Positions 13,465 to 16,322 of a DNA stretch of 16,322 nt are shown one piece after another. Source of the DNA: Candidatus Staskawiczbacteria bacterium. Lineage in GTDB: Bacteria; Patescibacteriota; Minisyncoccia; Minisyncoccales; Staskawiczbacteraceae. The stretch spans positions 1 through 16,322 of the forward strand of contig JAPLZA010000081.1 in the NCBI GenBank assembly GCA_026395275.1, in the 5' to 3' direction. Numbering within the stretch: the first letter of the stretch is position 1; each line of letters opens with the position of its first letter. The notes beneath the pieces are model-generated. The model was not told where the DNA came from. It made no database searches and worked only from the letters and a program-made list of their open reading frames with translations. The position numbers and the translations under genes are program-made.

Positions 13465-15003
13465 TTAACCTTTAAACTTAACCTTTCTCAAAAATGCTGG
13501 GATTTCCCACTCTTTCTCCTGAGCAATTTTCTTTTTTTCCTGCATTTCCTCCTCTTTTCTAATTTCCAACCCGCTTCTTCTTATTGTTTTCTTTCCAGAA
13601 CTAGCCCCTGCGTCTACGATATCCATTTTTTTCTGGCTCAAAACGGGTATAGACGGATTCGGGACCTCAAATACAGGGATAAAAGAAACCGGTTGTGCTT
13701 TTTGCCCATTTTTTATTTTAGGGGCAATTTTTTCTTTTTTCTTTTTGTTTGTTTTTTTAGGTTTAGATATTTTTTGACTGGTTTTGTCTTTTGTTGCTTT
13801 TTTCTTCTCTACCTTTTTCGTTTCCAATGTTTTTACCGATTCATCTTTCTCAACAACTATTTTTTCTTTTACCTCTCCACCGGTCATTAAAATTGTGGTT
13901 TTTATTTTATTTTTTAAACTTGAATTTTTAGAAATTCCAAATATAATTTTGGCTTTAGGATTTAAATTTGCTATGTGGCTACTGATTTTTTCCACTTCAA
14001 ACATGGAAAGGCTTTCAGCTCCTGCTATATTAAACAAAATCTTTTCTGCTTTTATTCCGGTGTTTTGTAACAAAGGATTTTTAAAAATATTTCCACAAGT
14101 TTTTTCTATCCTGTCTTTACCGGATTCCTCAACAGTATTAAGAAAAGCTGAGTTTCCCCTACCCCTTAAAATTGTACGCAAATCGGCAAAATCAATATTT
14201 ATTATTCCGGGATTATAAATTAAATCTATTAAACTTTCTAAAGATTCTATTAAGCTTTTATTAACAGTAGAGAAAGCATTTGTAATAGGAGTTTTTTCAT
14301 CTATAATTTTAAAAATCTTTTCGTTTGGAATAACCAGAGAAACATTTAAAGATTGGCGCAGCGCCCTTAAGGCATTTTGGGCTATGCGCTGTTTATTTTT
14401 ACCTTCAAATTTAAAAGGCATAGTAAATATGCCAAAAGTTATTCCTCCAAATTCTCTGGCAGCGTCTGCAAAAACTTGAGTTGCTCCTGACCCTAACCCC
14501 CCGCCTAAAGAAGCAACAAAAATTATAATATCTTGATCTTTAAAATAAGTGCTAATTTTTTCTCTGGCTGATTGTGCAGCCTGTTTTGCTAAGTCAACAT
14601 TAACTCCGGTTCCTAAACCATGAGTTAGTTCTTCGCCAAACCACAAATATTTTATTCCGGATTTCTTTTTCAAGGCTCTGATGTCTGTGTCAGCAATAAC
14701 AAAAGTTGCTTTTTCTAAAGACCTGCCTATTTCAGAAACAATAGATCCCCCACCACCGCCTATTCCAATAACTTTAATTTTTGCTTTAAATAAAGCTTCT
14801 GCCGGAAATTCTGTCGGAAGATGATGTTTTATTTTAACCTTCTTTTTAAAAACTTTCTTTTTTGGCTTTACAATTATTTTATTTTTTCTCTTAGCCAATA
14901 CTTTCCTGCGTTTTGCGGGTTTTTTAGCTTTAATCTTGCGGTGGGTCAGAGCTTTAGATTTCTTTGCTTTTTTGACTATTTTCTTTTTCTTGGACTTAGG
15001 CAT
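13465..15003 (-). CDS. ftsZ: FtsZ-type tubulin GTPase with basic N-terminal extension
   Basis: Polymerises into the division ring. The tubulin core begins only at about residue 73: IKVIGIGGGGGSIVSEI (76-92), ADTDIRAL (104-111), GLGTGVNVD (129-137), SLGGGLGSGATQVFADAA (165-182; the family tubulin motif is GGGTGTG) and the T7 loop NIDFADLRTIL (269-279) with its catalytic Asp. A Lys-rich linker spans about 377-498. The C-terminal EIPAFLRK (500-507) is the conserved peptide that binds FtsA/ZipA-type anchors, and it identifies the protein as FtsZ. Unusual traits are a 60-70 residue Lys/Arg tail at the N-terminus, Ser for the usual Asn after GGGG, and 512 residues in total. The start is supported by TATAAT 7 nt before the ATG. 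It may be a second, specialised FtsZ. Confidence 0.9.
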   Translation of the reverse strand: MPKSKKKKIVKKAKKSKALTHRKIKAKKPAKRRKVLAKRKNKIIVKPKKKVFKKKVKIKHHLPTEFPAEALFKAKIKVIGIGGGGGSIVSEIGRSLEKATFVIADTDIRALKKKSGIKYLWFGEELTHGLGTGVNVDLAKQAAQSAREKISTYFKDQDIIIFVASLGGGLGSGATQVFADAAREFGGITFGIFTMPFKFEGKNKQRIAQNALRALRQSLNVSLVIPNEKIFKIIDEKTPITNAFSTVNKSLIESLESLIDLIYNPGIINIDFADLRTILRGRGNSAFLNTVEESGKDRIEKTCGNIFKNPLLQNTGIKAEKILFNIAGAESLSMFEVEKISSHIANLNPKAKIIFGISKNSSLKNKIKTTILMTGGEVKEKIVVEKDESVKTLETKKVEKKKATKDKTSQKISKPKKTNKKKKEKIAPKIKNGQKAQPVSFIPVFEVPNPSIPVLSQKKMDIVDAGASSGKKTIRRSGLEIRKEEEMQEKKKIAQEKEWEIPAFLRKVKFKG

Positions 15004-15010
15004 TGTGTTT

Positions 15011-15016
15011 ATTATA
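15011..15016 (-). promoter_or_regulatory. -10 box of ftsZ-galU, leaderless type
   Basis: A perfect TATAAT on the minus strand lies 7 nt before the ftsZ ATG (15003). Transcription should start essentially at the ATG. A weak TTGTAA lies 15 nt upstream as a possible -35. Confidence 0.65.
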
Positions 15017-15066
15017 CTTTATATTAATCGCTTACAAAATTAAATCAAGCCCTTATGGAAATTTAC

Positions 15067-15100
15067 AAAAAAAATGTCCTGGAGCATCACTGCGCAGGAC
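15067..15100 (-). terminator. Rho-independent terminator overlapping the kinase stop codon
   Basis: On the minus strand GTCCTG (15100-15095) pairs with CAGGAC (15081-15076), with an inner GCA/TGC pair, followed by eight T (15074-15067). The 5' arm contains the last codons of the kinase gene, and its TGA (15089-15087) lies in the loop. Confidence 0.9.
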
Positions 15101-16130
15101 TTTGTACTTTTAGAGAGACCTTATCGTCAACTGGCACTTTTTGAATTTCTTCAAGCGTTTCATAGACCTTAAACCAATCTTGAATCCGACGGCTTCTATC
15201 AAGCTCAAGCATTTTCATGAGTAAAACAGCAAATTTGTCACTAAGATCTGGCTTAATCGTGCGCGGATCTTTAACTGGCTCAGTTGCGTGTTTAATCATT
15301 AGGCCATACTCACTCTCGCAATTGTGAACGGTCTGACCGGTAACGGCGTGATAGAGCGTAGCTCCCAAGGCATAAATGTCCACGCGAACATCAATATCTT
15401 TCTCGCCCTTAGCTTGTTCCGGGGCAATATAATGCGGGCTACCAAGCGTTACGCCCGTATGGGTAAGTTGTCCTGACTTAGCATCGAGCCTTTTGGCAAT
15501 ACCCAAATCGCAAACCTTCAAAATCCCGCTGTTTCCTATAAGCAGGTTACCGGGCTTTATGTCGCGATGGATTAATTTCTCTTTTTCCCAGGCGTAATAC
15601 AACGCAGAGGCAACACACATTCCAATAGCAGCAACAGTAGCTTCGCTCAAAGAGCCTTCTTTAACCAACAATTCGTGAAGATTCATGCCATCAACAAACT
15701 CCATGGCGATGTAAAGATTGGGTCCGCTCTTGCCCAATTGGAAAACCTTTACCAAGTTTGGATGATCAAGATTCAAAGCCATATTTGCTTCCTCCTGGAA
15801 CCGTCGAATATGGGCTTCGCCACTCGTCATATATGCATACAAAATCTTTATTGCTACAATCTGCTTAGTCGCCAAATTCTTGGCACGATAAACAACCCCC
15901 ATACTTCCCTCTCCTAAACGTGCCTGAATTTCAAACCCTTCGATCAAATTAACCGGGAGTTGAACCGTAACCGCCGGCTGTGAATCATAACCAAGTGGTC
16001 CTGCTGGCTTAGTTTCTGAATTATCCGCAGAAAGAACCGATCTTAGCTCGCCGGTTTTGTCAGCTAAATCTTGAACCCTTCCAACCGCTGGCAAAATACT
16101 GGTGCCTGTAGGTGTTTTTTTGAGTTGCAT
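15087..16130 (-). CDS. cytosolic Ser/Thr protein kinase (Hanks type)
   Basis: A eukaryotic-like protein kinase of 347 residues. Residues 1-60 are a low-complexity Ser/Thr/Pro-containing region. The catalytic domain follows: GEGSMGVVY (73-81, P-loop), VAIK with Lys95, HRDIKPGN (188-195, catalytic Asp190), DLG (208-210, in place of DFG, common in bacteria), SPHYIAPEQ (231-239) and DIYALGATLYH (251-261). All catalytic residues are present. It has no membrane span, PASTA repeats or other sensor domain, so it is probably a soluble kinase controlled by a partner or by autophosphorylation. G+C is visibly higher than in the metabolic genes. It forms its own transcription unit with an extended -10, a ribosome site and a terminator. 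Substrates are unknown; the adjacent divergent FtsZ is one candidate, on proximity only. Confidence 0.94.
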   Translation of the reverse strand: MQLKKTPTGTSILPAVGRVQDLADKTGELRSVLSADNSETKPAGPLGYDSQPAVTVQLPVNLIEGFEIQARLGEGSMGVVYRAKNLATKQIVAIKILYAYMTSGEAHIRRFQEEANMALNLDHPNLVKVFQLGKSGPNLYIAMEFVDGMNLHELLVKEGSLSEATVAAIGMCVASALYYAWEKEKLIHRDIKPGNLLIGNSGILKVCDLGIAKRLDAKSGQLTHTGVTLGSPHYIAPEQAKGEKDIDVRVDIYALGATLYHAVTGQTVHNCESEYGLMIKHATEPVKDPRTIKPDLSDKFAVLLMKMLELDRSRRIQDWFKVYETLEEIQKVPVDDKVSLKVQSPAQ

Positions 16131-16142
16131 AACGGTAAAATT

Positions 16143-16192
16143 CCTCTCTCTATTAAATTGTCAAAGACCTGTTCCTTATTTTATTTATAGCA
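16143..16192 (-). promoter_or_regulatory. kinase promoter and ribosome-binding site
   Basis: On the minus strand TGC TATAAA forms an extended -10 (16192-16184), 53 nt before the ATG at 16130. An AGAGAGAGGA purine tract (about 16151-16142) acts as a Shine-Dalgarno site about 12 nt upstream of the start. This architecture resembles the plus-strand island genes and differs from the metabolic operons. Confidence 0.6.
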
Positions 16193-16213
16193 TGTTTTTA
16201 CTAATTTTAAAAT

Positions 16214-16253
16214 AAAAAAAGAGGTCCAGCAGTGGCGTAGACACCACTGAACC
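16214..16253 (-). terminator. Rho-independent terminator of the transcript entering from the right
   Basis: On the minus strand GGTtCAGTGG (from 16253) pairs with CCACTGctGGACC (to 16223), with CAGTGG/CCACTG as a perfect core, followed by T at 16220-16214. It insulates the kinase promoter from upstream transcription. Confidence 0.88.
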
Positions 16254-16322
16254 ATACTGTTGTGAGCTTGCGCTCTACTTGCTCCCCGGCTTGTGCAACG
16301 GCAAACCCTGTTCGCAGAGCGA
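16254..16322 (-). other. 3' end of an unresolved gene or structured RNA, cut by the window
   Basis: Two readings fit. One minus-strand frame is open from the edge and ends at TAG (16277-16275), giving a 15-residue tail SLCEQGLPLHKPGSK. Alternatively it is RNA: GGTTTG pairs with CAAGCC around 8 nt, and GAGC-GCAA-GCTC forms a perfect GNRA-tetraloop hairpin just before the terminator. The density of helices favours RNA slightly. The 69 bases visible cannot decide. Confidence 0.35.

Noticed and set aside
1..16322. CRISPR arrays, tRNA genes, insertion sequences or transposases
   Set aside because: No regularly spaced direct repeats, cloverleaf sequences with TTCGA arms, or transposase motifs were found on either strand.

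Overview
The window looks like a piece of a Candidate Phyla Radiation (Patescibacteria, probably Parcubacteria-like) genome. The evidence is low G+C, lysine-rich and divergent core enzymes, tight gene packing, a compact fermentative gene set and an almost complete absence of Shine-Dalgarno sites in front of the metabolic genes. This placement is inferred from gene content and style; no marker gene such as 16S rRNA is present.

Nearly everything is on the minus strand, so it is read from right to left. At the far right an unresolved 3' end with a terminator (16214-16322) precedes a stand-alone Ser/Thr protein kinase with its own promoter, ribosome site and terminator (15067-16192). Next comes a two-gene unit of a divergent FtsZ and GalU (12565-15003), closed by a perfect 13-bp hairpin. 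Then follows a seven-gene unit mixing redox and lower glycolysis (6583-12496): AhpF-like thioredoxin reductase, sulfotransferase, enolase, phosphoglycerate mutase, membrane-anchored thioredoxin-fold protein, YruB-type glutaredoxin and GAPDH. The GAPDH is split by a single-base frameshift. The left third is an acetate/pyruvate unit (1-5196): PduL phosphotransacylase, acetate kinase, PEP synthase, an unknown protein and a PfkB sugar/nucleoside kinase cut by the window edge.

Between the two metabolic units lies the only plus-strand region (about 5260-6580), with visibly higher G+C. It holds three short transcription units, each with promoter and terminator: a 135-residue four-helix membrane protein, a 33-residue one-helix peptide, and a roughly 410-nt structured non-coding RNA closed by a long terminal stem. 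The first two share a promoter/leader sequence and strong Shine-Dalgarno sites. The RNA matches neither RNase P RNA nor tmRNA by its conserved blocks. This island is the best candidate for something undescribed.

As a working picture, GAPDH, phosphoglycerate mutase and enolase carry triose phosphate towards PEP. PEP synthase links PEP and pyruvate. PduL plus acetate kinase turn acetyl-CoA into acetate and ATP. The reductase, glutaredoxin and membrane thioredoxin-fold protein probably form a thiol relay. FtsZ and GalU serve division and envelope sugar supply. Two expression styles coexist: metabolic operons with TATAAT boxes 7-8 nt before the start codon (probably leaderless mRNAs), and the higher-G+C genes with 40-50 nt leaders and ribosome sites.
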